Made by a program: the position numbers and the translations under genes | The notes under the pieces: model-generated | Told to the model about the DNA's origin: nothing | The model's database searches: none | What the model saw: only the letters and a program-made list of their open reading frames with translations | Origin: JACPSX01 sp035288405 [NCBI: bacterium] | Lineage (GTDB): Bacteria; JACPSX01 | Assembly (NCBI GenBank): GCA_035288405.1 | Contig: DATEAK010000336.1 | Coordinates: 1-18,575, forward strand | DNA length: 18,575 bases | Direction: 5' to 3' | Part shown: positions 1 through 7,507 of the stretch, piece by piece | How the letters are laid out: each line of letters starts with the position of its first letter | Numbering within the stretch: the stretch's first letter is position 1

Positions 1-42
1 AAACGTACAAATATTTGTTACATCTTGCCCGAGCACCCCTCA

Positions 43-77
43 CTCTTCCCCTTTCCCCTTACAAGGGACAGGGAGAG
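43..77. terminator. Imperfect hairpin downstream of the DAO gene
   Basis: A pyrimidine-rich arm (43-60) faces a purine-rich arm (63-77). CTCT/AGAG and CCC/GGG pair with one bulged T at 47. An internal loop follows, then an inner CCCTT/AAGGG stem at 56-60 and 63-67. It lies about 30 nt past the stop codon of the minus-strand oxidoreductase. No U-run follows on the minus strand, so it is a weak terminator candidate at best and could equally be a dispersed intergenic repeat. Nothing else is visible in positions 1-107. Confidence 0.22.
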
Positions 78-107
78 AGGTTCGTGATCCACTTAAATCC
101 TGAAGCT

Positions 108-1283
108 TTAAACGTGGGCACTTTTCTCACTGGCCAGGCGTTCGATTCCGAAGGATTTTAAGACTTCGCTTTCTTTCCCGTTGAGAATGTATTCTGCCAA
201 ATGGGCTGAGCACGCGGGGCCGATTTGAATTCCCGTCCCGCTAAATCCGACCGCGCACAGGAGCCCGGGACGTGGCGTGCGGCCCAGAAGCGGATGAGCA
301 TCCGGGGTCACAGTCCGCAAACCCACCCAACCCTTGTGGGTAGGTGCGTCAAGGAGGGCGGGAAGGAAAGTTTCGAGCATCCGGAAAGCAAAGGAGCGAT
401 GAGCATCGCTGGGTTTTTGCTCCCAGCCGTAGTAGTCATCCGGGTCCGTTGGCGGACGGGGTGCGTTGAAATCTGTATCAAGGCGCCCCAGCAGGACCAC
501 TCCGCCAGTTTCTTCCCGGAAGTAGAAAGTGGACTCCACGTTCAAGGTCATAGGAAAGATGTAAGGGTGGAGCTTGGGTGGTTTTAAAGCCACGATTTCT
601 CCACGCACGAGCTTTAGCGGTAGATGAAGTCCCGCCAGTTCGAAAAGTTTTGGTGCCCAGGGACCTGCTGTGTTCACAACAACACCCGCCTGAAATTCCC
701 CATCTGTCGTTTGAACTCCGCTGATTCCCTTGGAGTCGGTGAGAAATTCGAGCACAGGGGTATCCGTATGGATCTCGACCCCACGCTCCTGGGCTTGGCG
801 AGCGAAAAGCTGGGTGGCTCCGTAAGGATCCAGATAGCCATCCTTGGGACAGAAGCCTGCTGCGAGAATTTCTTGAACCCGAAGGAGAGGGAGAATTTCA
901 TGCAGCTCAGCGGGACTCAGAGATTCCACGGGGACTCCCATCTTCTCTTGTAGAGCGATATCCCGTTCCAGGATTTTTTGGGCCCCCGGCGTGGTCACCG
1001 TGTGGAGAAAACCGATGGGTTTATAGCCGATCTGGGCGGGAAACTCGCTGGCCAGTTCCAGATAAATCTTGCGGCTCTGCTGGCGCAACTCGATGTTCAG
1101 TGGGGTGGATTGCTGGTGATCGATCGTCGCTACCGATTTTCCGGTGGTGCCTTCGGCCAGACCCCGTTTTTCCAGCAGCATGACCTTCAAACCAGGCGGC
1201 TTGCGCAGCGCCAGATGATAGGCCAGGCTGGTGCCGATGATTCCCCCGCCAATGATCACGATGTCAGCCGTTCGAACAGGCAT
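108..1283 (-). CDS. FAD-dependent oxidoreductase, DAO family (SoxB/DadA-like)
   Basis: A 391-residue protein of the D-amino-acid oxidase / sarcosine oxidase beta fold, which usually oxidises a secondary or primary amine or 2-hydroxyacid with FAD. The N-terminal Rossmann motif GGGIIG is at residues 12-17, and the dinucleotide-binding acid is probably E38 (LLEKR). A VVNTAGPWAP segment in mid-protein and a C-terminal GFSGTGIQIGP stretch are typical of the family and contact FAD. The length is normal. The ATG at 1283 is preceded on the minus strand by a purine-rich GGAGAAGGA ribosome site. It is transcribed away from the benzoyl-CoA cluster and has no visible partner subunit, so its substrate cannot be told. 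There is no signal peptide, so it is presumably cytoplasmic. The link to aromatic metabolism is unproven and may be only adjacency. Confidence 0.85.
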   Translation of the reverse strand: MPVRTADIVIIGGGIIGTSLAYHLALRKPPGLKVMLLEKRGLAEGTTGKSVATIDHQQSTPLNIELRQQSRKIYLELASEFPAQIGYKPIGFLHTVTTPGAQKILERDIALQEKMGVPVESLSPAELHEILPLLRVQEILAAGFCPKDGYLDPYGATQLFARQAQERGVEIHTDTPVLEFLTDSKGISGVQTTDGEFQAGVVVNTAGPWAPKLFELAGLHLPLKLVRGEIVALKPPKLHPYIFPMTLNVESTFYFREETGGVVLLGRLDTDFNAPRPPTDPDDYYGWEQKPSDAHRSFAFRMLETFLPALLDAPTHKGWVGLRTVTPDAHPLLGRTPRPGLLCAVGFSGTGIQIGPACSAHLAEYILNGKESEVLKSFGIERLASEKSAHV

Positions 1284-1665
1284 AACGGTCCTTCTCCTTT
1301 TTACATGATTGAGTCTGGCGCCCGTGCCGATAAGCTACAAGATGCACCTAGCCCAATTTTTCTAATGCAGATGCTCCACGAGGGAGCTAGGGAAATGTCC
1401 ACTCCCAGATCTTCACTGCTGCGCTCTCGAGGTTCCTCGCGGCCCATTCTATTGGAAGTACATACAGCCAATCAAAGGGGGATTGCGATTAGTGGTCGTG
1501 CCCCAAGAGAATGAAATGTTTGCATCATTTACGGATATTCCACCCGGCGATAGAGTACAATCCCGGTGATCTTTGCGGCCGGTTGCGATCGGCTGGAGGG
1601 GAAGTAAGCGGGGCAATGACGGGGACAACGAAGGGGCCCCTGATGATTAGGAGAGCGGATGAACC
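1284..1665. other. Divergent intergenic region, no gene seen
   Basis: This 382-nt gap separates the minus-strand oxidoreductase from the plus-strand 2-oxoacid oxidoreductase, so it should hold promoters for both. I see no convincing coding region: open frames crossing it have no recognisable protein and no good ribosome site. A minus-strand promoter candidate is listed separately. On the plus strand TTGCGA (1483-1488) and GAGAAT (1507-1512), 18 nt apart, are a weak sigma-70-like pair. AGGAG at 1649-1653 is the likely ribosome site for the next gene. Confidence 0.4.
1446..1475 (-). promoter_or_regulatory. Candidate sigma-70 promoter for the DAO gene
   Basis: Read on the minus strand, TTGATT (1475-1470) is followed 18 nt later by TAGAAT (1451-1446). 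These match the -35 and -10 consensus at four and five of six positions. The predicted start near 1438 would give a leader of about 155 nt. Identified by eye only. Confidence 0.3.
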
Positions 1666-3648
1666 ATGACAGATAAAACTTTCCCCTATCCTGGGATTCC
1701 CACGACGGCTGATGGATCTAGCGTCATCGTCTGGGTGGAGTCCTACATTGCACAGGGGGCTTGCGCTTACCCTATCACTCCATCGACCAATATGGGTACT
1801 GGATTTCAGGAAGAAGTTTCTAACGGCAAGAAGAACCTGTGGGGAGAAACTTTGGTGTTTCTGGAGCCCGAGTCGGAGCACAGCTCCGCTTCGGCGTGCG
1901 AAGGCTTTGCTTTGGCCGGTGGCAGGGTAACCAACTTTACATCCGGGCAGGGCCTCGTGCTCATGAAAGAGGTGCTCTTCACCATTTCCGGCAAACGTCT
2001 TCCCGTTGTCTTCCACATCGGTGCCAGAGCCCTCACTTCTCATTCCCTGAACATCCACGCGGGCCACGACGACGTGATGGCCGTGGCGGACGCGGGCTGG
2101 GGGATGCTCTTTGCGAAGAATGCCCAGGATGCAGGCGACCTGGCTCTCATCGCGCGGCGGACTGCCGAAGCTTCCTTTACGCCGTTTTTCAACATTCAAG
2201 ATGGATTCCTGACTACCCATACAATCGAGAGTGTTCGACTCCCCGAACCGGAGATGATGAAGGAGTATGTCGGGAATCCCTCCGACAAGCTGCGCTCTCT
2301 GATGGATCCCGAGCGCCCCGTCATGAGCGGTGTGGTCCAGAACCAGGACAGCTATATGAAGGGCAAGATTGCGCAGCGCTATTACTACGATAAGGTGCCG
2401 GAGGCACTTCGGGAAGCGATGGAAGAATTCTACCGTTTGACCGGAAGACGGTACGATGTGGTCCAGAGTTACCGTCTGGAGGATGCGGAGTACGCCATTG
2501 TCGGTATGGGAACCTACATGGAAACAGCCATGGCCACGGCGGACTGGCTGCGCGACCACGAAAGGATAAAAGTCGGAGTGCTCCATGTGACCTCTTTCCG
2601 ACCCTTTCCTGGAGCTCAGATTGTTTCGTCCTTGGCTCATCTCAAGGCTTTCTCGGTCGTGGAGCGTCTGGATATCCCTCTAGCTCAGTCCAACCCTCTG
2701 ACGGCGGAGATCAAGGCGGCCTTTGCCGACGCGGTTCAAGAAGCGCCGGGATATCCGAAAGTCGATCGAGTTCCAACCATCTATTCCGGCTCAGCAGGAC
2801 TGGGGAGCCGGGACGTGCGGCCGGGAGATTTCATTACCGCAGTGAAGAACATGTCCGTCCCCAACGGGAAACGGTTCTTCGTCGTTGGGATCAAGCACCC
2901 GTTGGCTCTTGCTCGCGTGCAGGATCCTGACGTGAGGCCGCCCCAAGCTTTTTCCATGCGCGGCCATTCGGTGGGAGGCTATGGTTCCGTGACCACCAAC
3001 AAAGTCATTGCGACAATTGTGGAGGATCTCTTTAGCCTGCAAGTTCAAGCCTACCCTAAGTACGGCTCCGAGAAGAAAGGGTTGCCCACGACCTATTACC
3101 TGACGGCAGCGCCGGAAAAAGTGCGCACGCACTGTGAGCTTGAGCAGGTGGAGTTTGTACCTCTCAACGACGTGAACGCGTTTCAACAAGGCAATCCCCT
3201 GGCCGGTCTCGGCAGCGGAGGGATGGTTTTTATTCAGACCGACAAGACGAATCCCGAGGAAGTCTGGGCCGATGTTCCCGAGCATGCTCGAAACAACATC
3301 CGGAATAAGAAGATCCGCGTTCTAGCCATGGATACCGTGCAGATTGCCCGCGAGGTGGCCACCAGTCCTGACCTGATTCAACGGATGCAAGGAATTGTCC
3401 TCTTAGGGATTTTCCTGCGTTTCACCCCATTCCGGGAACGTTTGGGGCTGAGCGAGGAGGATCTCTTCAAAGGAGTGGAGAAGTCCTTGCGCAAATATTT
3501 CGGTCGCCGGGGGGACCAGGTCGTGCGGGATAACTTACTGGCGGTCCGCCGGGGTTACGAGGAGGTCTTTGAGATTCCCCGCGACGTAATCGAGGGGCGC
3601 CTCACTCCTGTGGTAGCCGGAGGCACGGATCATTCTCCAAAAGTTTGA
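1666..3648 (+). CDS. 2-oxoacid:ferredoxin oxidoreductase, fused alpha-gamma subunit
   Basis: A 660-residue subunit of a pyruvate:ferredoxin-type oxidoreductase, which oxidatively decarboxylates a 2-oxoacid with CoA and thiamine diphosphate to reduce ferredoxin. The alpha domain comes first: YPITPST at residues 35-41, and a segment from R121 (RALTSHSLNI) to GHDDVM (133-138) that resembles the substrate-binding loop of NifJ-type enzymes. A second alpha domain begins near the AIVGMGTYMETA segment. The gamma domain follows (GIKHPLALARVQDPDV, then MRGHSVGGYGS). The order alpha-then-gamma is that of NifJ, not the gamma-alpha order of KorA proteins. The catalytic thiamine half is in the next gene, 9 nt downstream. 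Substrate is uncertain. 2-Oxoglutarate enzymes supply electrons for ring reduction in Thauera and Azoarcus, but this sequence looks closer to pyruvate enzymes. ATG 1666 has AGGAG 12 nt upstream. Confidence 0.88.
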   Translation: MTDKTFPYPGIPTTADGSSVIVWVESYIAQGACAYPITPSTNMGTGFQEEVSNGKKNLWGETLVFLEPESEHSSASACEGFALAGGRVTNFTSGQGLVLMKEVLFTISGKRLPVVFHIGARALTSHSLNIHAGHDDVMAVADAGWGMLFAKNAQDAGDLALIARRTAEASFTPFFNIQDGFLTTHTIESVRLPEPEMMKEYVGNPSDKLRSLMDPERPVMSGVVQNQDSYMKGKIAQRYYYDKVPEALREAMEEFYRLTGRRYDVVQSYRLEDAEYAIVGMGTYMETAMATADWLRDHERIKVGVLHVTSFRPFPGAQIVSSLAHLKAFSVVERLDIPLAQSNPLTAEIKAAFADAVQEAPGYPKVDRVPTIYSGSAGLGSRDVRPGDFITAVKNMSVPNGKRFFVVGIKHPLALARVQDPDVRPPQAFSMRGHSVGGYGSVTTNKVIATIVEDLFSLQVQAYPKYGSEKKGLPTTYYLTAAPEKVRTHCELEQVEFVPLNDVNAFQQGNPLAGLGSGGMVFIQTDKTNPEEVWADVPEHARNNIRNKKIRVLAMDTVQIAREVATSPDLIQRMQGIVLLGIFLRFTPFRERLGLSEEDLFKGVEKSLRKYFGRRGDQVVRDNLLAVRRGYEEVFEIPRDVIEGRLTPVVAGGTDHSPKV

Positions 3649-3657
3649 GGGGGAAAC

Positions 3658-5235
3658 ATGAACGGAGAAAAGAGCGGCACGATGGAAGAAATCATCAATA
3701 TAGCCGATTTCAACGAGCGGATTGTGGGGAGTTACAATGCGGGAACGGCTGAGGAAGAGTTACCCGCGGACCTGGACGTTGCCCGCAGCCTCATTGCGCC
3801 TGGAACGGGTGCCCTGCGAGACTTTAGCTACATTGCTCCCGAGATGCCCCTGCTTATCGCCGAGAAGTGTGTGGGGTGCATGGAGTGCGTCGTGGCTTGC
3901 CCGGATACGGCGATCCTCGGACGAGTGGTTGCGAAAAACGCTTTGCAGAAAAAGCTCGCAGATCTCTCTGCTGAGGGCGCTTCGGAGATCCTGAAAGCAC
4001 GATTTGCTGAGACCACTAAGTACTTCGGTAATCCAGAAAAAAAAGGAGAAGAGGGAGGATACTTTGGGATCTTTGTAGATCCAACGAAGTGCAAGGGATG
4101 CGGTGAGTGTGTGGAGGTGTGCGGGGACCATCTCGCACTGGAAATGATCAAGAAAACCCCCGAAAACCTCGAGGAATATCGCCGGGCTTTTGCGTTTTTC
4201 CGCGAACTGCCGCCGACCCCGGATCGCTACATTCAAGAAAAGGTCCTGGCGGATATGATGCTTGCTGACCGCTCTTTGCTCTTCCTAGGAGGAGCGGGAT
4301 CCTGCATGGGGTGCGGCGAGGCGACCGCTTTGCGCATGATGCTTGCTGCCACCGGGTTTGTCTACGGGGCAAACAGTGTGGGACTGGTTGCGGCCACGGG
4401 GTGCAACACGGTTTACGGTGCAACCTATCCTTACAATCCGTTCCTGGTTCCCTGGTCTAACTCCCTCTTCGAGAACGTGTCCACGATGGCCATGGGAGTT
4501 CGGGCCCGCTGGGACCAGATGGGCTACAAAGATAAGAAACTGTGGGCCATCGGCGGAGATGGAGCCATGCTGGATATCGGCTTTCAGGCTCTTTCCCGGC
4601 TTCTTATGTCCGGAATGAACATCAACGTTATTGTTCTCGATACGCAGGTGTATTCCAACACGGGCGGGCAGGCGTCGACCAGTTCGTTTATGGGGCAAGA
4701 TGCCAAGATGTCGATGATTGGCACGGCGCAGATGGGTAAATCGGAGCGCCGCAAGGAGCTGGGGAATATCGCCATGATGCATCCCGACGTTTATGTTGCC
4801 CAGACCACGCCGGCTCACATTAACCACTTCTACCGAGCTATCATGACCGCCAACGAATACCCCGGCCCTGCTCTCGTCAACGTCTACTCCACCTGCCAGC
4901 CCGAGCATGGAGTGGCCGACGACCAGTCCTTCGAGCATGCCCGGATGGCCGTGGATTCCCGTGCCTTTCCGATCTTTATCCATGACCCCCGTAAAGGGCC
5001 CCGGCTTCAGGACCGTCTTTCCCTGCAGGGAAATCCGGGCCAGAAGGAAGATTGGTATACGAATCCCAAGACTGGAGAGACTTTCGACTTTGTCGCCTTT
5101 GCCCGTACGGAGAGGCGGTTTGCGAAACAGTTTAGAAAGGACGGCACCCCTTCCGAAGCCCTCTTGAAAGCGCAAGAAGACCGTCTGGCGAACTGGCGCC
5201 TTCTGCAAGAACTGGCGGGCTTCAAGACGAAGTAG
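3658..5235 (+). CDS. 2-oxoacid:ferredoxin oxidoreductase, fused ferredoxin (delta)-beta subunit
   Basis: A 525-residue partner of the preceding alpha-gamma protein. The N-terminal ferredoxin domain carries two [4Fe-4S] motifs, C71-C74-C77-C81 and C145-C148-C151-C155. They are separated by about 63 residues, much longer than in a simple 2[4Fe-4S] ferredoxin. The beta domain holds a proximal cluster set C216, C219, C249 and C413, as in NifJ. The thiamine-diphosphate motif is GGDGAMLD (299-306), followed by DTQVYSNTGGQ near 328-338, a strong NifJ-type signature. Together the two genes cover NifJ domains in the same order, but split between gamma and delta. The reduced clusters would pass electrons to the ferredoxin at 10521 or directly to the reductase (inference). 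ATG 3658 follows a GAGGGGG ribosome site. The C-terminal 80 residues extend past the usual beta core. Confidence 0.9.
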   Translation: MNGEKSGTMEEIINIADFNERIVGSYNAGTAEEELPADLDVARSLIAPGTGALRDFSYIAPEMPLLIAEKCVGCMECVVACPDTAILGRVVAKNALQKKLADLSAEGASEILKARFAETTKYFGNPEKKGEEGGYFGIFVDPTKCKGCGECVEVCGDHLALEMIKKTPENLEEYRRAFAFFRELPPTPDRYIQEKVLADMMLADRSLLFLGGAGSCMGCGEATALRMMLAATGFVYGANSVGLVAATGCNTVYGATYPYNPFLVPWSNSLFENVSTMAMGVRARWDQMGYKDKKLWAIGGDGAMLDIGFQALSRLLMSGMNINVIVLDTQVYSNTGGQASTSSFMGQDAKMSMIGTAQMGKSERRKELGNIAMMHPDVYVAQTTPAHINHFYRAIMTANEYPGPALVNVYSTCQPEHGVADDQSFEHARMAVDSRAFPIFIHDPRKGPRLQDRLSLQGNPGQKEDWYTNPKTGETFDFVAFARTERRFAKQFRKDGTPSEALLKAQEDRLANWRLLQELAGFKTK

Positions 5236-5279
5236 TTCCCAAAAGGGCGCCTCTGCTTCAAGGGAGTGACCGGAGTTCG

Positions 5280-6077
5280 ATGAGGTGGAGTGAGATTCCT
5301 TTTCCCAGAGAGCACGGGGGCTGGGCGATTTTCCTGATCCCCCTCGTCATTGGAACTGTGGTGAACGGCCGATTCACCGCTGCCACAGTTCTTTTCGTTT
5401 TTGCTGCTCTGTTCTCCTTTGCAGCCCGGGCTCCGCTGGTTGGTCTAGTTCTGGATACCCCTGGAGGAAAGGCTTCAGGAGTTAATCACAGGAACCTTTT
5501 CATCTGGCTTTTCATGTACGTCGGGATTTCATTTCTTTTCTGTTTCCCCCTGCTTTCTTTCTATAGGCGGCCGCTTCTGATTCTGATTGGTGGTGGCGCG
5601 CTCTCTTTTCTACCGTTTCATTTGTGGGCTGTCAGGCGGCGCCGGGATCGCGCTTTGTCCAACCAACTCTTGGCGGCTTTGGGGCTTACCCTGACGGCTC
5701 CAGGGGCGTATTACGTAGCTGCGGGGGTTCTGGATTCTCGGGCCCTGATTTTGTGGATCCTGAATGCTGCGTTTTTTGGCTCCGAGGTTTGCTACGTGCA
5801 GATGAGAGTGCAATCCTTGCGGCTCCACCGTCCGATCCTGCGGGGAGCAGCTTGCGCAGCGTTTGCCGGGATTCTCACCGGTGTTCTTATCCTTTCCCTG
5901 TTCTCCATTCTCCCGGCGGCCTTTCTTCTCCCCTTTGTCCCTTCTCCTCTAAAAGCCCTTTGGTCGGCCTTGAAATCGTCGAGACGTTTTCAGATTAAAC
6001 GTCTGGGGTGGTTCGGTGTGGCCCATGCGATGGGTTTTGTCGGGCTCTGTCTCCTTTCCTGGTCTCTGGTTTATTGA
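5280..6077 (+). CDS. YwiC-like polytopic membrane protein
   Basis: A 265-residue very hydrophobic protein with roughly seven or eight membrane segments. Its N-terminal FPREHGGWAIFLIP (8-21) is the signature of the YwiC-like family, whose function is not known. A basic cytoplasmic loop (RRRRDR, about residue 118) and a basic stretch near residue 230 (KSSRRFQIKR) fit a positive-inside topology. It follows the 2-oxoacid oxidoreductase by 44 nt, with a short GGAG (5272-5275) just before ATG 5280, so it is probably on the same transcript. Nothing in the sequence links it to electron transfer or aromatic uptake. A transport or prenyl/lipid-modifying role would be a guess. Confidence 0.75.
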   Translation: MRWSEIPFPREHGGWAIFLIPLVIGTVVNGRFTAATVLFVFAALFSFAARAPLVGLVLDTPGGKASGVNHRNLFIWLFMYVGISFLFCFPLLSFYRRPLLILIGGGALSFLPFHLWAVRRRRDRALSNQLLAALGLTLTAPGAYYVAAGVLDSRALILWILNAAFFGSEVCYVQMRVQSLRLHRPILRGAACAAFAGILTGVLILSLFSILPAAFLLPFVPSPLKALWSALKSSRRFQIKRLGWFGVAHAMGFVGLCLLSWSLVY

Positions 6078-6098
6078 TCCCAGACGGCCAGGACATTG

Positions 6099-6116
6099 CT
6101 AGTGCAAAATCACTAG
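6099..6116. repeat. Inverted repeat CTAGTG-N6-CACTAG
   Basis: Perfect 6-bp arms around a CAAAAT spacer, 21 nt after the membrane-protein stop codon. It is followed by A-rich rather than T-rich sequence on the plus strand, so it does not look like an intrinsic terminator for the upstream operon. An operator is possible, lying about 20 nt upstream of the candidate -35 box. Confidence 0.4.
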
Positions 6117-6137
6117 AAAAATAGGGGACCTGCATTC

Positions 6138-6166
6138 TTGAAGGGGGTTAGGGGAAAAGGTAAGTT
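6138..6166 (+). promoter_or_regulatory. Candidate sigma-70 promoter for the bzd operon
   Basis: TTGAAG (6138-6143) and TAAGTT (6161-6166) are 17 nt apart, matching four and three of six consensus positions. The predicted start near 6173 falls inside the CGAACATTC site, a placement that would suit repression. Called by eye. Confidence 0.35.
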
Positions 6167-6171
6167 TAGAA

Positions 6172-6180
6172 CGAACATTC
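6172..6180. promoter_or_regulatory. Operator-like site CGAACATTC
   Basis: Differs at one position from the core CGAACGTTC of the perfect palindrome at 6291-6302, and lies 120 bp from it. It overlaps the predicted transcription start. Proposed as the second half of a two-site operator for one regulator. No regulator gene is in the window. Confidence 0.3.
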
Positions 6181-6240
6181 AGGAGGCAAGAGCGGAGGGG
6201 ATCCGAATTGCCTAGTTACAAACGAAGGAGAACATGCAGC

Positions 6241-6318
6241 ATGGAGAACGCGGGGATGAAAGTGAGTTCTTTTTTAGGTCTTATTTCCTATCGAACGTTC
6301 GAGAGACCAAACGGGTAA
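6241..6318 (+). CDS. Possible 25-residue leader peptide
   Basis: ATG 6241 opens a 25-codon frame (MENAGMKVSSFLGLISYRTF, then ERPNG) ending TAA at 6316-6318. The stop lies against the AAAGGAGGGG ribosome site of bzdN, which would allow translational coupling. AAGGAG about 10 nt upstream is a good ribosome site, but it also serves ATG 6234 in another frame, 3 nt away. A weak AGAAC/GTTCT stem (6245-6249 with 6266-6270) followed by six Ts lies within it. No similarity is recognised and coding status is unproven. Confidence 0.25.
   Translation: MENAGMKVSSFLGLISYRTFERPNG
6291..6302. promoter_or_regulatory. Perfect palindrome TCGAACGTTCGA
   Basis: A 12-bp perfect dyad 29 nt upstream of the bzdN start codon, with a near copy of its core at 6172-6180. 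A related 8-bp palindrome GTTCGAAC lies at 6349-6356 inside bzdN codons. Likely a transcription-factor operator, though a chance palindrome is possible. Confidence 0.4.
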
Positions 6319-6331
6319 AGGAGGGGAGCGA

Positions 6332-7462
6332 ATGGCTGCCATCGACAAGTTCGAACACTGGTACCACAACCGCCACGAATACGCAAAAGAATGGAAAAAG
6401 AGGACCGGGGGAAAAGTCATCGGGACGTTCTGTACGTACGTTCCCGATGAAATCCTGACAGCGGCGGGGATGCTCCATTCCCGCATACTGGGGAGCCATG
6501 AGCCTCAGGATGTGACGGAGCCTCACATCTTCGGGATGTTTTGCCCGTTCTGCCGCGACTCTCTGGCCCAGGGGCTGAAAGGAAGATTCAACTACCTGGA
6601 CGGGATCGTGCTGGCCCACTCTTGCATTCATTACCGTCAGACCTTTGATAGCTGGAAAGCCCACATCCCGACCGAATTCACTTACTACCTGCCGATGCCC
6701 AACATGGTTCAGAGCCCCTCAGCGAAGCCTTACTACCTGGGGGAGGTGGCAAAATTCAAGGCCGCCCTTGAGGAGTACGCCGGCAAAAAGATCACGGATG
6801 CGGATTTGGATAGAGGGATTGAGCTTACCAACAAGAATCGTCAGTTGCTTCACCAGATCTATGAGTTTCGCAAAACCGACCCGCCGAAAATGACGGGGAC
6901 GGAAGCTCTCTACGTTGCCACGACTGCCCAGTTTGTCGATTATGAAGAGCACAACAAGTCCTTGGAAGAAGCCATCAAGGAACTGGCCAACCGTCAGGTC
7001 GACCGGGATCCGGGAGTCCGCCTGATGGCGGTGGGAAGCGAAAACGACGATGTAGAGTTCTTCAAGATGGTAGAGTCCGTGGGAGCCACCGTGGTGATTG
7101 ATGAGCAGTGTGCGGGCACCCGCTACTTTTGGAACGAGGCGCGGATCCAACCGGATCGTTTGCAGACAATCAGCGATCGGTATGTAGAGCGGCCTCCTTG
7201 TCCGACCAAAGATTATCCCGAACGAACGAGATTTCCCCACGTGCTTCAATTGGCCAAGGACTATAAAGCTCAGGGTGCTATCATCATGCAGGAGAAATTC
7301 TGCGATCCCCATGAGGGGGATAACCCGATCCTCAAGAAGTATCTGGAAGACAACGGGATCCCGACGCTGGGGCTGGAATTTGACTCCACGAACCCTCTGG
7401 GGCCATTCCGTATCCGGGTTGAGGCTTTCCTGGAAACGCTGAGAACGGACGATCTTTTCTAG
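6332..7462 (+). CDS. bzdN: Benzoyl-CoA reductase, Bzd type, subunit N (BcrC/HgdB family)
   Basis: A 376-residue subunit of the ring-reducing half of class I benzoyl-CoA reductase, which reduces benzoyl-CoA to cyclohexa-1,5-diene-1-carbonyl-CoA at the cost of ATP. The protein has the 2-hydroxyacyl-CoA dehydratase alpha/beta fold. Candidate cluster or active-site cysteines are C34, C71, C74 (FCPFC), C98 (HSC), C260, C290 and C324 (KFCDPHEGDNP). The length fits BzdN and BcrC (about 380). ATG 6332 is set by AAAGGAGGGG just upstream. It is first of four genes in the order N-O-P-Q, which distinguishes the Bzd type from the C-B-A-D naming of Thauera and Rhodopseudomonas. The protein ends in DDLF, the same tail as the flavoprotein ending at 13248. 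A 2-hydroxyacyl-CoA dehydratase subunit is the alternative, but two distinct ATPase subunits downstream argue for the reductase. Confidence 0.92.
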   Translation: MAAIDKFEHWYHNRHEYAKEWKKRTGGKVIGTFCTYVPDEILTAAGMLHSRILGSHEPQDVTEPHIFGMFCPFCRDSLAQGLKGRFNYLDGIVLAHSCIHYRQTFDSWKAHIPTEFTYYLPMPNMVQSPSAKPYYLGEVAKFKAALEEYAGKKITDADLDRGIELTNKNRQLLHQIYEFRKTDPPKMTGTEALYVATTAQFVDYEEHNKSLEEAIKELANRQVDRDPGVRLMAVGSENDDVEFFKMVESVGATVVIDEQCAGTRYFWNEARIQPDRLQTISDRYVERPPCPTKDYPERTRFPHVLQLAKDYKAQGAIIMQEKFCDPHEGDNPILKKYLEDNGIPTLGLEFDSTNPLGPFRIRVEAFLETLRTDDLF

Positions 7463-7507
7463 GGTCGGAATGGAAACCGCAACGAATTTTTGGATGGGGA
7501 GAACATC

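Larger units (their letters stand above)
6078..6331. other. Regulatory region upstream of bzdN
   Basis: A 254-nt gap between the membrane-protein gene and bzdN. It contains a CTAGTG/CACTAG dyad (6099-6116), a candidate promoter (6138-6166), a CGAACATTC site (6172-6180), a possible 25-codon leader ORF (6241-6318), a T-run (6270-6275) after a weak stem, and a perfect 12-bp palindrome (6291-6302). The density of dyads suggests the bzd genes have their own regulated promoter. No RNA gene or known riboswitch was recognised. Confidence 0.55.

Noticed and set aside
978-1514. Plus-strand frame running from within the DAO gene into the intergenic region
   Set aside because: Two-thirds is antisense to a clear oxidoreductase gene, with no domain and no convincing ribosome site.
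1525-2640. Long minus-strand open frame opposite the alpha-gamma oxidoreductase gene
   Set aside because: Its product has no recognisable domain and lies antisense to a well-supported gene. High GC at codon position three keeps antisense frames open. The same holds for 4285-5208, 7775-8629, 9939-10826 and 15787-16572.
6103-6238. TGCA repeats as BzdR-type operator boxes
   Set aside because: TGCA occurs at 6103, 6131 and 6235, but without the regular short spacing or longer palindrome described for BzdR sites. Chance is likely.
6234-6458. 74-codon frame overlapping bzdN from ATG 6234
   Set aside because: It overlaps bzdN by 127 nt in another frame with low-complexity Thr/Asn content. The ribosome site is shared with the shorter leader frame, which is the better candidate.
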